Source: Spirochaetota bacterium (lineage in GTDB: Bacteria > Spirochaetota > JAAYUW01 > JAOAHJ01). Taken from it: a stretch of DNA of 50,152 nucleotides. The position numbers and the translations under genes were made by a program. A model generated the notes under the pieces. That model did not search any database, was not told the DNA's origin, and saw only the letters and a list, made by a program, of their open reading frames with translations. The number at the start of each line of letters is the position of its first letter. The stretch's first letter is position 1. The stretch is from NCBI GenBank assembly GCA_026415295.1, contig JAOAHJ010000028.1:66964-117115 (forward strand), given 5' to 3'. Below are positions 1 through 9,230 of the stretch, one piece after another.

Positions 1-979
1 CTATAGCATTATAAAAATTTCTATATAAAGGAGTATGACCATAACCATAAACAGCTTGAAAATCATTATCTTCTAGATTATATCCTTCATTAACTACTTT
101 TTCTTCAGTATCACCATACTTATCAGAATCTTTAAATCTCCATATTTCTATCTTATTTACAGCAAGCCCACCTATCTTAACAGTCCCACTTTCTCCAGAT
201 ATAAATAGAGTTTCTTCTAGATTTTTAGGATAAATATTTGCTGTACCTTCTATTATACCAATAGCTCCATTTCTAAATTTTATTATTGCTGACCCAAAAT
301 CTTCAGCTTCAATATTTTTTAAATATCTTTCTGTAGCCCCATATACTTCACAGGCATCTTCTCCAAGCATCCATTGTAATAAATCTATATTATGAGTACA
401 TTGATTCATAAGTGTACCTCCATCAAGAGACCATGTCCCTCTCCATGGTGCTTGCTTATAATAATCCATATTTCTTGTCCATCTAACACTAGCAACACCA
501 TAAAGTAGTTTTCCAAACCTTTTATTTTCAATAGCTTTTCTCAATAGTTGAATTGGTTTATTGAATCTATTTTGAAAAGAAACACATAGCAATCTTTTAT
601 ATTTATAAGAGACTTCTATCATTCTATCAGCATCTTTAATAGATAATGCCATAGGCTTTTCACAAATCACATGAACTCCTGAAGATAAAACATTTATAGT
701 TATCTCAGGATGATAACCTGATTCTGTAGAAACAATTGCAAAATCAGGTTTTAACTCTTTAATCATATCTTTATAATATTTATAAGTTTTTACTTCAATG
801 TTTACATTATTTCCTGAATTCTTAATTTTCTCATAGTATTCTTTTTTTATCTCAATAGCTCTTTCTTCTAAAATATCACAACATCCTATTAGTACCATTT
901 TAGGGAAATTGGCAATAAAAGCATCAACATGTTTATGAGATATTCTACCACAACCAATTATTACACCCTTTAAATCCAT
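1..979 (-). CDS. Gfo/Idh/MocA-family NAD(P)-dependent dehydrogenase, 3' end cut by the window edge
   Basis: About 326 codons are visible; the stop lies beyond position 1. The start is an ATG at 979, opening MDLKGVIIGCGRISHKH, a Rossmann nucleotide-binding turn of the form GxxGCGRI at residues 8-12. Residues 106-110 read CEKPM, the signature of this oxidoreductase family (the Lys is the usual catalytic residue), and a later HNIDLLQWMLG stretch near residue 200 supplies the conserved C-domain His and Asp. The family oxidises or reduces sugars, inositols and nucleotide-sugar derivatives; the substrate cannot be told from sequence. No frameshift is seen in the visible part. The next gene on the same strand lies upstream with an 80-base gap, so co-transcription is possible. 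The class assignment is firm and the substrate unknown. Confidence 0.85.
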   Translation of the reverse strand, partial: MDLKGVIIGCGRISHKHVDAFIANFPKMVLIGCCDILEERAIEIKKEYYEKIKNSGNNVNIEVKTYKYYKDMIKELKPDFAIVSTESGYHPEITINVLSSGVHVICEKPMALSIKDADRMIEVSYKYKRLLCVSFQNRFNKPIQLLRKAIENKRFGKLLYGVASVRWTRNMDYYKQAPWRGTWSLDGGTLMNQCTHNIDLLQWMLGEDACEVYGATERYLKNIEAEDFGSAIIKFRNGAIGIIEGTANIYPKNLEETLFISGESGTVKIGGLAVNKIEIWRFKDSDKYGDTEEKVVNEGYNLEDNDFQAVYGYGHTPLYRNFYNAI

Positions 980-1058
980 GAATTTTATCCTTTTTAATTT
1001 TATTTTTGATTTTCATATTTAAAAAATTTACACACATATAAAAAAAATCTTAATTTAT

Positions 1059-2000
1059 TTACAAAATACTTTTAATCCATTTATAAATATCTTCATATAC
1101 TTCACTTTTATTAATTTCATTAATCATCTCATGTCTACCATCTTTATAAAACTTATATTCAATGTTTTTTATGCCATATTTTTGATATATCTTAATTAAA
1201 TTTAATACACTTTTTGTATTTTCACCAACTGGATCTTTTTCTCCTGAAAAAATATAAATCTTAATATCTTTATTAATTTTTTTTAAATTACAATCTTTAA
1301 AATTTGATTTTATCCCTTTTAACAAATCATTAAAAAATAAAGTTGTACAAACAAAACCACAATAAGGATCATCAATATATTTTTTAACTTCTAATTCATC
1401 TCTAGAAAGCCAATCAAATTTTGTTTTATTTGGCTTAAAAGCATTATTATACTTTCCAAAAGATAACTTATCCATAATATAATTTCTTCTTTTAGAAGCA
1501 CCGAAAAATTTAAAAATTTCAGTAATAATAATTCCTAAACTCCCAAGAATTCCAGGATCTCCAGATGTGCCAGAAAGAATTACATAACTAACAGAATCTG
1601 GATATCTTTGAATAAAGGTTTGAGCTAAAAAAGATCCCATACTATGCCCAAATAAAATTATTTTAGAATTTTTATGAGTATCTTTAATTTTGTCATTAAT
1701 AATTTTTAAATCATCAACTACTTTAAGCCAACCATCTTTATCTGAAAAATACCCACATTTTTCTGGAGAAGCAGCAGTTTTTCCATGCCCTCTATGATCA
1801 TTTGCCCAAACTTCAATATTTTTAGAAACCAAAAAATTTGCTAAAGGTTCATATCTTAATGCATGTTCAGCCATACCATGAGCAATTTGAACAATAGCAT
1901 CTGGTTTTTTATTTTCAGGGTTACACCATCTATAACAATAAATTGGAACTTTATCTAAACCATTAATTGTAAACTCAATTCTTTCAAAATTAATACCCAT
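1059..2000 (-). CDS. alpha/beta hydrolase, monoacylglycerol lipase/lysophospholipase-like
   Basis: The 313-residue protein is a full-length serine aminopeptidase/monoglyceride lipase-type hydrolase. HGMAEH at 41-46 forms the oxyanion loop, DHRGHGKT follows at about 68-75, and the nucleophile elbow GHSMG places Ser120 as nucleophile. Asp256 (GEKDPVG) and His290 (DGRHEM) complete the triad. A cap region lies between about 150 and 235. There is no signal peptide, so it probably acts in the cytosol on lysophospholipids or monoacylglycerols; this is known for the family and not shown here. The ATG has a good upstream AAGGGGG. It sits 55 bases downstream of pckA on the same strand. Confidence 0.85.
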   Translation of the reverse strand: MGINFERIEFTINGLDKVPIYCYRWCNPENKKPDAIVQIAHGMAEHALRYEPLANFLVSKNIEVWANDHRGHGKTAASPEKCGYFSDKDGWLKVVDDLKIINDKIKDTHKNSKIILFGHSMGSFLAQTFIQRYPDSVSYVILSGTSGDPGILGSLGIIITEIFKFFGASKRRNYIMDKLSFGKYNNAFKPNKTKFDWLSRDELEVKKYIDDPYCGFVCTTLFFNDLLKGIKSNFKDCNLKKINKDIKIYIFSGEKDPVGENTKSVLNLIKIYQKYGIKNIEYKFYKDGRHEMINEINKSEVYEDIYKWIKSIL

Positions 2001-2055
2001 AAAACCCCCTTTTTAAATTTTATAACGATATTTTTATCAAAAAAATCATTTAAAC

Positions 2056-3690
2056 CTAATAACCTGGACAAACCTTAGATGGATCTTCAAAAAGCTTGAA
2101 ACTTAAGTAATGTTTATCAAAATATTTTTTAAATTCGGCAGCAAGCTTAAATGCTTGTTTTTTATAAGCTTCATTATCTAACCATGTATTAGATGGTAAC
2201 AAAAGTTTTTTATCTTCTATTCCCTCAACATCAATAACAACATCAAGCTTAAAGATAGAATCATAAATAGTTTTAGCATCATCAATTTTCCCAGATAAAA
2301 TACTCTCTATTATTTTTCTTGTAAAGTTTATGTCAAACCTTTTACCAACTCCAAACTGACCACCATACCAACCAGTATTAACAAGATAAACTTTAGAATT
2401 ATATTTTTTAACCTTTTCTATAAATAAATTTAAATAATAATGAGGTTTAGCTGGCATAAATGGTGCCCCAAAAAATCTTGAAAAAGTAGCTTGGGGTTCA
2501 ACAATACCAGTTTCTGTTCCTGCAAGTTTTGATGTATATCCCATCAAAAACCAAAATTTTAAATTTTCTTCATTTAATCTTGAAACAGGTGGTAAAACTC
2601 CATTAGCATCAGCTGTTAAAAAAATAATGTATGATGGATGATATCCTTTAGCTTCTTCCTTAACATTTTTTAAAAAGCTTAAGGGATATGATCCTCTACT
2701 ATTTTCAGTTAATCTAGAATCAAAAAGATCAAATGATCCATCTGGGAATATCATAATATTTTCAACTATAGCTCCATTTTCAAGAGGTTCTCTCGCCGAA
2801 AAGCAAGCATTATAAATATCTGGTTCTTTTTCTTTATTTAAATTTATTAATTTTGCATAACAACCATTTTCAAAATTAGCAATTCCATTATCAGACCATC
2901 CATGTTCATCATCACCTATTAAAAGTCTTTCAGGAGAAGTAGATAGTGTTGTCTTACCTGTACCAGATAAACCAAGAAACAAAGCTACATCTCCATTTTT
3001 ACCTTCATTTGCCGAACAATGTAAAGGTAAAATCCCTTCAAAAATAGTATAATAATTCATAATGGTAAACATTAATTTTTTCATTGAACCCATATAAGAT
3101 GAACCGATTATAAGACCACAATGTCTTTCATAATCAATACCAATGAATATTTTTGAGATTTTTCCATCTTTGCCCTCTTTTAATAAACCTCTATATTTTT
3201 CAGGATCAATATAGTCATTTGGAACAACAATAAGGTAAAAATCTTTGTCATTAAATACAGATAAAGACAAATTCTGATTTTTTCTGAACATATTATCTAT
3301 AAAAACAAGATAAAGTGGATTATCTGTAAGTACCCTAACTTTCATAGTATATGAATCATCAGCTCCAATAAATCTGTCCAATAAATATAATTTATTTTTA
3401 TTGTTTAATATCTTAATAGCATCATCAAGCAACATATCAAAAGTTTTTTCATCAATTGGATTATTATAATTAGAAAGCCAATCAATTTTATCAATATTTT
3501 CATCTCTTTTTACTGTATAGGTGTCTTGGGGTCTTCTTCCAGTTGAATGCTCTGGTGTAATTGTAGAAAGCGTACCACAATTTAACAAAAAACATCTTTT
3601 TGTTTGTATAGATTCATGAATTAAAAATCTTCGGGAAGGATTTTCAATAATATTATTTTTAAATTTAAGAAATTTTTTAATTCTTTCCAT
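2056..3690 (-). CDS. pckA: phosphoenolpyruvate carboxykinase (ATP)
   Basis: The enzyme interconverts oxaloacetate plus ATP with phosphoenolpyruvate, CO2 and ADP. At 544 residues it has the normal length for the ATP-type family. The kinase-1a P-loop GLSGTGKTT is at 240-248, and the metal-binding GDDEHGWSD begins at 259 with Asp260/Asp261. The substrate-binding region is written TGRRPQD (50-56), where many homologues have TGRSPKD. The run HCSAN near 224 and the C-terminal LPSNTWLDNEAYKKQA are also typical. In a fermenter it may run in the ATP-forming carboxylating direction or supply gluconeogenesis; the sequence does not decide. The ATG follows AAGGG. A possible promoter lies about 30-60 bases upstream. 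Confidence 0.96.
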   Translation of the reverse strand: MERIKKFLKFKNNIIENPSRRFLIHESIQTKRCFLLNCGTLSTITPEHSTGRRPQDTYTVKRDENIDKIDWLSNYNNPIDEKTFDMLLDDAIKILNNKNKLYLLDRFIGADDSYTMKVRVLTDNPLYLVFIDNMFRKNQNLSLSVFNDKDFYLIVVPNDYIDPEKYRGLLKEGKDGKISKIFIGIDYERHCGLIIGSSYMGSMKKLMFTIMNYYTIFEGILPLHCSANEGKNGDVALFLGLSGTGKTTLSTSPERLLIGDDEHGWSDNGIANFENGCYAKLINLNKEKEPDIYNACFSAREPLENGAIVENIMIFPDGSFDLFDSRLTENSRGSYPLSFLKNVKEEAKGYHPSYIIFLTADANGVLPPVSRLNEENLKFWFLMGYTSKLAGTETGIVEPQATFSRFFGAPFMPAKPHYYLNLFIEKVKKYNSKVYLVNTGWYGGQFGVGKRFDINFTRKIIESILSGKIDDAKTIYDSIFKLDVVIDVEGIEDKKLLLPSNTWLDNEAYKKQAFKLAAEFKKYFDKHYLSFKLFEDPSKVCPGY

Positions 3691-3722
3691 AAGATACCCT
3701 TATAAAATTAAATAATACAAAA

Positions 3723-3752
3723 TTAATATTTAATATTAAATTTTAAAGTCAA
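3723..3752 (-). promoter_or_regulatory. candidate sigma-70 promoter for pckA
   Basis: On the minus strand TTGACT (3752-3747) is followed after 18 bases by TATTAA (3728-3723), about 33 bases upstream of the pckA ATG. The -35 box matches five of six consensus bases; the -10 is weaker. In DNA this AT-rich a -10-like hexamer is common, so the call rests mainly on the -35 and its position. Confidence 0.35.
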
Positions 3753-3832
3753 CAAAAAAGTAAATTAATTTGAATTTCTTATACTTAAATTTCTCAATTA
3801 TAAAAATTTTATAAATATTAAATTTTTATTTT

Positions 3833-6800
3833 TTAAATCCTTGGAATGTTATTAAAATTAACATTTTTTATATCTTTATGATTAATTTTTTTTATTTTTT
3901 TTAATAAGTAATGGATAGCCTTATCAAGTTGTGAGTCTCTACCCTTTTGCCAATCTTCCGGAATTAATTCAACCTCATAATCTGGCTCAACTCCAAAATT
4001 TTCTATTTTAGCTCCTATATCTTTAAACCAAAATATATATTCTGGTTGAGTTGTATAAGCCCCATCAATCATTCCTCCTTTATAGCTCACCCCAATTATA
4101 CCACCCCAAGTCCTTGTTCCGAGAATTTTACCAAGTTTCATAAATTTAACTGCATAAACAAATATATCACCATCAGAACCAGTATATTCATTCGCCAAAA
4201 ATATCATGGGTCCTTTAGGAGATTCTTTAGGGTAAGTTTCTGGTTTACTTACCCATCTAGTAAAATCATAACCTATAATTTTTCGTGACAATTTTTCAAC
4301 TATAAGTTCTGAAACAAATCCTCCTTTATTGTATCTAATATCTATAATTAAACCTATATAATTTATCTCCTTTAAAAAATATTTATGAAACTCAGAATAC
4401 CCAAAATATTCCATATCAGGTATATGTATATATCCTATTTTACCACCACTTTTTTTATGAACATAATCCCTATTATTATCAACCCAATGTCTATATCTCA
4501 AATATTTTTCAGATGGAACTGTTTTAATATAAATATGAAATGTTTTAATCATTTTATTTTTAAAAATCAAAATATCGTTTTTTTCATTATTATTTCTAAT
4601 TTTTTTAGTATCTTTTTTTAATTCTATAGTTCTTCCAATTACTATATCAACAAAATCATTTGGTTTATTTTTAAGAAGCTTATTTATAGGATTTTTTAAA
4701 TCTACTTTGTTTCCATCTATACTGATTATATAATCGCCTTCTTTAACATTTATACCAGGAGTTAAAAATGGTGATCTATTTACTTCTATCCAAGGATCTC
4801 CTGGATAAATTTTTAATATTTTAAAAAAATTAAGTTTTTTATCAAATTCAACATCTATTCCTAAAAATCCAATATTATAAAAGGGGGCTTTTCTTTTGTC
4901 CCCTCCATATTCATAACAATGAGAAGTTCCAAGTTCTCCTTGCATTTCTTTTATTAAATCAGATAATTCTGTTCTTGTAGAAACTTTTGGTAAAATTTTA
5001 TAATATTTATTAAAAACTTCTATCCAATCTTCTTTAATAAAGTTCTCATTCCAAAAATAATCTCTCTGCAACCTCCATGCTTCTTTAAACATTTGTTCCC
5101 ATTCACCTTCAGGTTCAACATATATTTTAATTCTTTTAATATCGATATAACCATCTTTAGGGTTAAAACTGTAATTATCAGTAGGTTTTTCTGAAGAATC
5201 AATTATTCTAAAATCATACTCTGAAGTAAGTAAAAATAGTTTTTTCCCATTATCAATAAGTTTAAAATCAACAACACCTTCATAAAATATTTCAATTTCC
5301 TTAGTTTTCAAGTTATAAGTATATAAATAACCAAAATCACTATTTTTTAAATTACTTTCAAATTCTCCTTTTAATGGAAATAATAAGAAAAAAAATTTTT
5401 CATAATTAGCTTCAATTTTGGTATAAATTCCACCAACAACAGGGAATTCTAGAATTCTTCTCTTTATATTATCAAAATCAATCCTTCGTTGTTCCTTTTC
5501 ATTTAATTTTTCTTTTTTATTAAGATTATCCACAAATTCAAAGATTATTTTTTCTTTTGTTTTGCTACTTTTTTTTATTTTCATTTCATCAAATAAATCA
5601 ATAGCATTTAATTCACTTTCATTTTCTTCAAAATCATTTAGAGAAAAAGCGAAAGGATCAGATAATGTTTTATCAAGTAAAATAATATAGGGTTTAAGAC
5701 CAAATGGAAAACTTATTTCAAATTGTAAATAATCATCAACTGGATCAAAATTTCTTCCTGAAATAAATAGTAAATATTTTCCATCAGGTGAAAAGTAAGG
5801 TGCAAAATCAAATCCAAGACCATCTGTAATTTCATATCTTCGATCATTTTGGATGTCATAAATTTTTATTATACTTTTATTAAATGAAATAGGAAAAGAA
5901 TAAGCGATATAATTTGAATCAAAAGAAAATGAAAATGAATCTATTACCCCATAACTAGATTTATCTATAAACTTATATGTTTCATTTTCAATATCTATAA
6001 AATACAATTCATTTCTATGGTTTGAAATACAAATATAGTTTTTTATTTTAGAACTCTCAATTTCTATAATATTCCCAAAATCCCATTGTTTAAATATTTT
6101 TCTTTTTGTTTTTAATTCAGATGATAAAATCTTACTTATAGCTAACCTAACATCATTTAATTCATCTGTAACAAAACAGATAGTTTCATTATCTGATAAA
6201 AAAACAGGCAAACTATCTCTTATATTATTTTTATTAGTAATTATATCTACTGGTCCATACCAATTATACATACCAGCTATTTTACCTCTTATATTTAAAG
6301 CAATTTTTTTCCCATCATTAGAAACAGTGTAGCCTTGAATATAATTTTCTATATCAATATATTTTCCTCTTTTTTGTGGCTTTGAAGAAAAATAATTTAT
6401 ATTTACTAAATCATATTTCTCAGTTAATAAATCAAATTTATATATATTACCACCACATTGATATACTATTATTTTCTCATCATAATTAAGCGAAGGATTT
6501 CTAACATAAAAATCACTATGATTTGTTAATTTTTTAATTTTCTTTAAATCAAGATCAGATTTATAAAGATTCCCAATTCCTTCAAAATCAGAAATGAAAA
6601 TAATAAATTCTTCATAAAATATAGGGTTTGAAATATTACCTTTTTCAAATTTTAATAATTTAAATTTTTTTGATCCATCTTTTTTAATCCATAGTTTACC
6701 AGCACTACCCCCTCTATATCGTTTCCATTGAGTCATATCTTCTGTATATGGCTGCAATATTATGTTATTTAAATCAAAATTATTGTTCTTAAAAGAAACA

Positions 6801-7210
6801 AACCTTGCACAACCAACATTAATTTTTATTATTTCTCCACTTTCAATATCTATAGAATATAGGAAAAATATTTCATTAAATGGATTATTGTAATTTGATG
6901 TAAATAATATCTTATTATCATTATCAAAAAACATAATAGGAAAAATATTTGAACCTAGATATGTTAATCTATATATTTGTCCATTTTTTAAATTAAGTAA
7001 GAAAAGTTCTTCATCTCCTTCTTCATTACCACTAAAAACAATTAGCTCTCCATTAGAAGATATTACTGGATTTTTAATTTCTCCTTTTGTACTTGTTAAT
7101 TTAATTGATCTTTCAATATTAAAATCATATTGCCATAAGTTTTCTTCAGATATAAAATATATAGAATTATTCTTATAAATAGGGTATTGAAAATAGCCAT
7201 TGTTTTTCAT
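3833..7210 (-). CDS. tricorn-type protease (family S41), full length
   Basis: The 1125-residue protein has the tricorn layout: two N-terminal beta-propellers of PD40/WD-like repeats (roughly residues 15-300 and 300-690), a helical domain near 700-765, a PDZ domain near 770-890 and the C-terminal serine protease fold. The catalytic set is intact: Ser763-His764 (GTSHCYEYGG), nucleophile Ser1012 (GSDGD) and Glu1070 (AKIENFGVEPD). The spacing from nucleophile to Glu matches that known for the Thermoplasma enzyme (Ser965/Glu1023). Tricorn degrades oligopeptides released by larger proteases. No signal peptide is visible, so a cytosolic role is inferred. It is transcribed in the same direction as pckA, 142 bases upstream of it. 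No partner aminopeptidase gene is adjacent. Confidence 0.93.
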   Translation of the reverse strand: MKNNGYFQYPIYKNNSIYFISEENLWQYDFNIERSIKLTSTKGEIKNPVISSNGELIVFSGNEEGDEELFLLNLKNGQIYRLTYLGSNIFPIMFFDNDNKILFTSNYNNPFNEIFFLYSIDIESGEIIKINVGCARFVSFKNNNFDLNNIILQPYTEDMTQWKRYRGGSAGKLWIKKDGSKKFKLLKFEKGNISNPIFYEEFIIFISDFEGIGNLYKSDLDLKKIKKLTNHSDFYVRNPSLNYDEKIIVYQCGGNIYKFDLLTEKYDLVNINYFSSKPQKRGKYIDIENYIQGYTVSNDGKKIALNIRGKIAGMYNWYGPVDIITNKNNIRDSLPVFLSDNETICFVTDELNDVRLAISKILSSELKTKRKIFKQWDFGNIIEIESSKIKNYICISNHRNELYFIDIENETYKFIDKSSYGVIDSFSFSFDSNYIAYSFPISFNKSIIKIYDIQNDRRYEITDGLGFDFAPYFSPDGKYLLFISGRNFDPVDDYLQFEISFPFGLKPYIILLDKTLSDPFAFSLNDFEENESELNAIDLFDEMKIKKSSKTKEKIIFEFVDNLNKKEKLNEKEQRRIDFDNIKRRILEFPVVGGIYTKIEANYEKFFFLLFPLKGEFESNLKNSDFGYLYTYNLKTKEIEIFYEGVVDFKLIDNGKKLFLLTSEYDFRIIDSSEKPTDNYSFNPKDGYIDIKRIKIYVEPEGEWEQMFKEAWRLQRDYFWNENFIKEDWIEVFNKYYKILPKVSTRTELSDLIKEMQGELGTSHCYEYGGDKRKAPFYNIGFLGIDVEFDKKLNFFKILKIYPGDPWIEVNRSPFLTPGINVKEGDYIISIDGNKVDLKNPINKLLKNKPNDFVDIVIGRTIELKKDTKKIRNNNEKNDILIFKNKMIKTFHIYIKTVPSEKYLRYRHWVDNNRDYVHKKSGGKIGYIHIPDMEYFGYSEFHKYFLKEINYIGLIIDIRYNKGGFVSELIVEKLSRKIIGYDFTRWVSKPETYPKESPKGPMIFLANEYTGSDGDIFVYAVKFMKLGKILGTRTWGGIIGVSYKGGMIDGAYTTQPEYIFWFKDIGAKIENFGVEPDYEVELIPEDWQKGRDSQLDKAIHYLLKKIKKINHKDIKNVNFNNIPRI

Positions 7211-7328
7211 AAAAGAATTTTAACACATTTAAAATAAAAAAAAATAATGTAGAAAATTTTATATATATTTTTATTTGATATTTGAAATGAATATATTAAT
7301 ATATTTTAAAAGAATTGAAAGGTTTGAT

Positions 7329-7820
7329 ATGTTGATAGATTATGAAAAAGATACAGTTGGATATCTTGATATAACATTTGGTCCAGTATGGGACTATATT
7401 CCATTAACAAGAAATTTTATAGAAAATTTTCTATTAATTAATTTAATTGAGAAAAAAAATATAAGTAAAATTTCTCTTGCAGTTTCAGAACTGCTTGAAA
7501 ACGCTATTAAATATACAAAAAATGATGTAATTAGACTAAAATTAATAAAAAAAGTTAAAGAAAACATAATTGATATACATGTTTTTAACTATTCAGATAA
7601 AAAACACGCAGAAACTTTGAAAGAATATTTAAAAGTTATGTACACAAAAGACCCTTTAGAATTTTATTTAGAAAAAATGAAAAACATTTCTAAAACAAAC
7701 AAAGAAAACTCAAGCATTGGTCTTGCAAGAATCAATTATGAGGCAAAAGCAAAAATTGATGCAATTTATGATGAAAAAACTTCAATTTTAGAAACTCATG
7801 CAAAAATTAATTTAGAATAA
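7329..7820 (+). CDS. HATPase-type partner-switch regulator, Slr1658-like
   Basis: The protein has about 163 residues. The N-box-like SELLENAIKY (Glu54, Asn58) is that of GHKL ATPases and anti-sigma kinases, and SSIGLARI near 128-135 stands where the G-box lies. The pattern with DPLEFYLEKM in between is what is known for Slr1658-superfamily regulators, which pair with an Slr1659-type STAS protein; that partner gene follows after 13 bases. The reading frame is open back to a TTG at 7275, but ATG 7329 is preceded by GAAAGG six bases away and gives the family-like N-terminus, so it is preferred. Its target is unknown. It probably controls a signalling protein by phosphorylating or sequestering the STAS partner. 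Confidence 0.75.
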   Translation: MLIDYEKDTVGYLDITFGPVWDYIPLTRNFIENFLLINLIEKKNISKISLAVSELLENAIKYTKNDVIRLKLIKKVKENIIDIHVFNYSDKKHAETLKEYLKVMYTKDPLEFYLEKMKNISKTNKENSSIGLARINYEAKAKIDAIYDEKTSILETHAKINLE

Positions 7821-7833
7821 ATAAGGATATTTT

Positions 7834-8220
7834 ATGCAAAACAACAAAATAACAATTAAAGAACAAAACTATAGTATAGAATTTTCTGATAATATAATTA
7901 AGATTTTTGGAGTAGTAGAAATTAAAAATCCAAACGACAACTTCTCATTACATATAAAAAAAATTAATTCATTAATATTAGAAAGAAATTTAAAAGAAAT
8001 AATTTTCGATTTAACAAACCTCGAATTTATGAATTCATCTGGAATAAAAGTATTAGTGGAATGGATTTTAAGATTAGAAGAATTACCTGATGATCAAAGA
8101 TTTAAAATATTATTTATATATAATCCCAAGATATTATGGCAAGAATCAACTATAAATACTTTATTATTCTTAAATGAAAAACTTTTAAGTAAAAAATCAA
8201 TTGATGAAAATAATTTTTAA
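7834..8220 (+). CDS. STAS-domain protein, Slr1659-like
   Basis: The protein has 128 residues. The core DLTNLEFMNSSGIKVL (59-74) is the STAS phosphorylation loop, with Ser68/Ser69 before the Gly in the position of the phosphorylatable Ser of SpoIIAA-like antagonists. Downstream, a LWQESTINTLLFL stretch resembles the IPWQGKSLKNLQRL part known in the Slr1659 family. ATG 7834 has AAGGA upstream. It lies 13 bases after the HATPase gene, so the two are almost certainly co-translated as a switch pair. Its stop is 7 bases from the end of the converging HD-GYP gene, hinting at, but not proving, a functional link to c-di-GMP signalling. Confidence 0.75.
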   Translation: MQNNKITIKEQNYSIEFSDNIIKIFGVVEIKNPNDNFSLHIKKINSLILERNLKEIIFDLTNLEFMNSSGIKVLVEWILRLEELPDDQRFKILFIYNPKILWQESTINTLLFLNEKLLSKKSIDENNF

Positions 8221-8227
8221 TTATATT

Positions 8228-9088
8228 TTATTTTTCATATATCTCTTTTATTTTTTGTTTAAGTCTTTTAAAAGCTTCCACAACTTTTGGATCAAATTGA
8301 ATACCACTCTTATTTATTATATATTCAAAACAATATTCAAAATTAAGTGATTCTTTATAATGTCTTTTTGTAAATAAAGCATCAAAAACATCTGCAACTG
8401 CAACAATTCTTGCCTCAAGTGGAATATCATTTTCTTTAATACCATAAGGATATCCATTTCCATTCCAGTATTCATGATGATATAAAGCAATATTTCTTGC
8501 CATCTGATCTATTCCAGAAGAAGACAACATTTTAGCACCTATCTCTGTGTGCTTTTTCATAATATTAAATTCTTCTTCAGTATAAGAATCTTCTTTTTGT
8601 AATATATTATTTGGAATGCCAACTTTACCAACATCATGTAAAACAGAATACATCTCAATTCTTTGGATAAATTCATTATCTAATTTCATCTCTTTAGCTA
8701 TTTCAAAGCTTAATTTAGCAACCCTTCTGATATGCAAGCCTGTAATTTGATCATTTTCATAATTAGCCATCTCCAAAGCATTTATTAAAGCTAAATTTAT
8801 CTCTTTTATCTGTTCGGTTTTCTGATCAACAAGTTCCTTTAAAAGCATTGCTTTATCACTCAACATTTTATTCTTTTCAATAAGCTGCTTTTGTGCTTGA
8901 TTTAGAGATTCTTCTAACTGATCTGAAATTTTAAGTATAGCTTCATACTCCTTTAAAATCTTCAAATATCTATTTAAAAGTTCTTGGTACTCCTTATAAA
9001 TATCAAAGTCTACTTGATTTAATGAAAGCTTTTTTAAAATTTCTTTGCAGTGATTTATATATTCATCACAATCTATATTTTCAAACAA
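8228..9088 (-). CDS. HD-GYP domain cyclic-di-GMP phosphodiesterase with N-terminal coiled coil
   Basis: Counting from the longest frame (start 9103), residues 30-100 form a long heptad-rich coil and 105-285 the HD-GYP domain. LHDVGK holds the His156-Asp157 metal pair, HHEYWNGNGYP supplies His209-His210-Glu211 and Gly217-Tyr218-Pro219, and ADVFDALFTKR follows. All signature residues are present, so hydrolysis of c-di-GMP is likely. No receiver or membrane domain is present; the coil may mediate dimerisation or partner binding. There is no ATG near the beginning. TTG 9088 has GAGGAAAGG just upstream and is chosen; TTG 9103 is the alternative and lacks a Shine-Dalgarno. The gene converges on the Slr1658/1659 pair. 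Confidence 0.85.
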   Translation of the reverse strand: MFENIDCDEYINHCKEILKKLSLNQVDFDIYKEYQELLNRYLKILKEYEAILKISDQLEESLNQAQKQLIEKNKMLSDKAMLLKELVDQKTEQIKEINLALINALEMANYENDQITGLHIRRVAKLSFEIAKEMKLDNEFIQRIEMYSVLHDVGKVGIPNNILQKEDSYTEEEFNIMKKHTEIGAKMLSSSGIDQMARNIALYHHEYWNGNGYPYGIKENDIPLEARIVAVADVFDALFTKRHYKESLNFEYCFEYIINKSGIQFDPKVVEAFKRLKQKIKEIYEK

Positions 9089-9230
9089 ACCTTTCCTCTT
9101 CAAAGTAATTTATAAAAACACATAAAAAAAATTATTTAATAAAGTCCATCATTTTTATAAGTTTGAATAATTAAAGTATTTTAAAATATCCGTAAGACTT
9201 TTTATAAAAAAATACAAATATTTAATTAAA

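Noticed and set aside
4046-4621. Two open frames on the plus strand inside the tricorn gene
   Set aside because: They lie fully opposite a conserved coding sequence, have no Shine-Dalgarno and read as low-complexity Ile/Phe/Asn.
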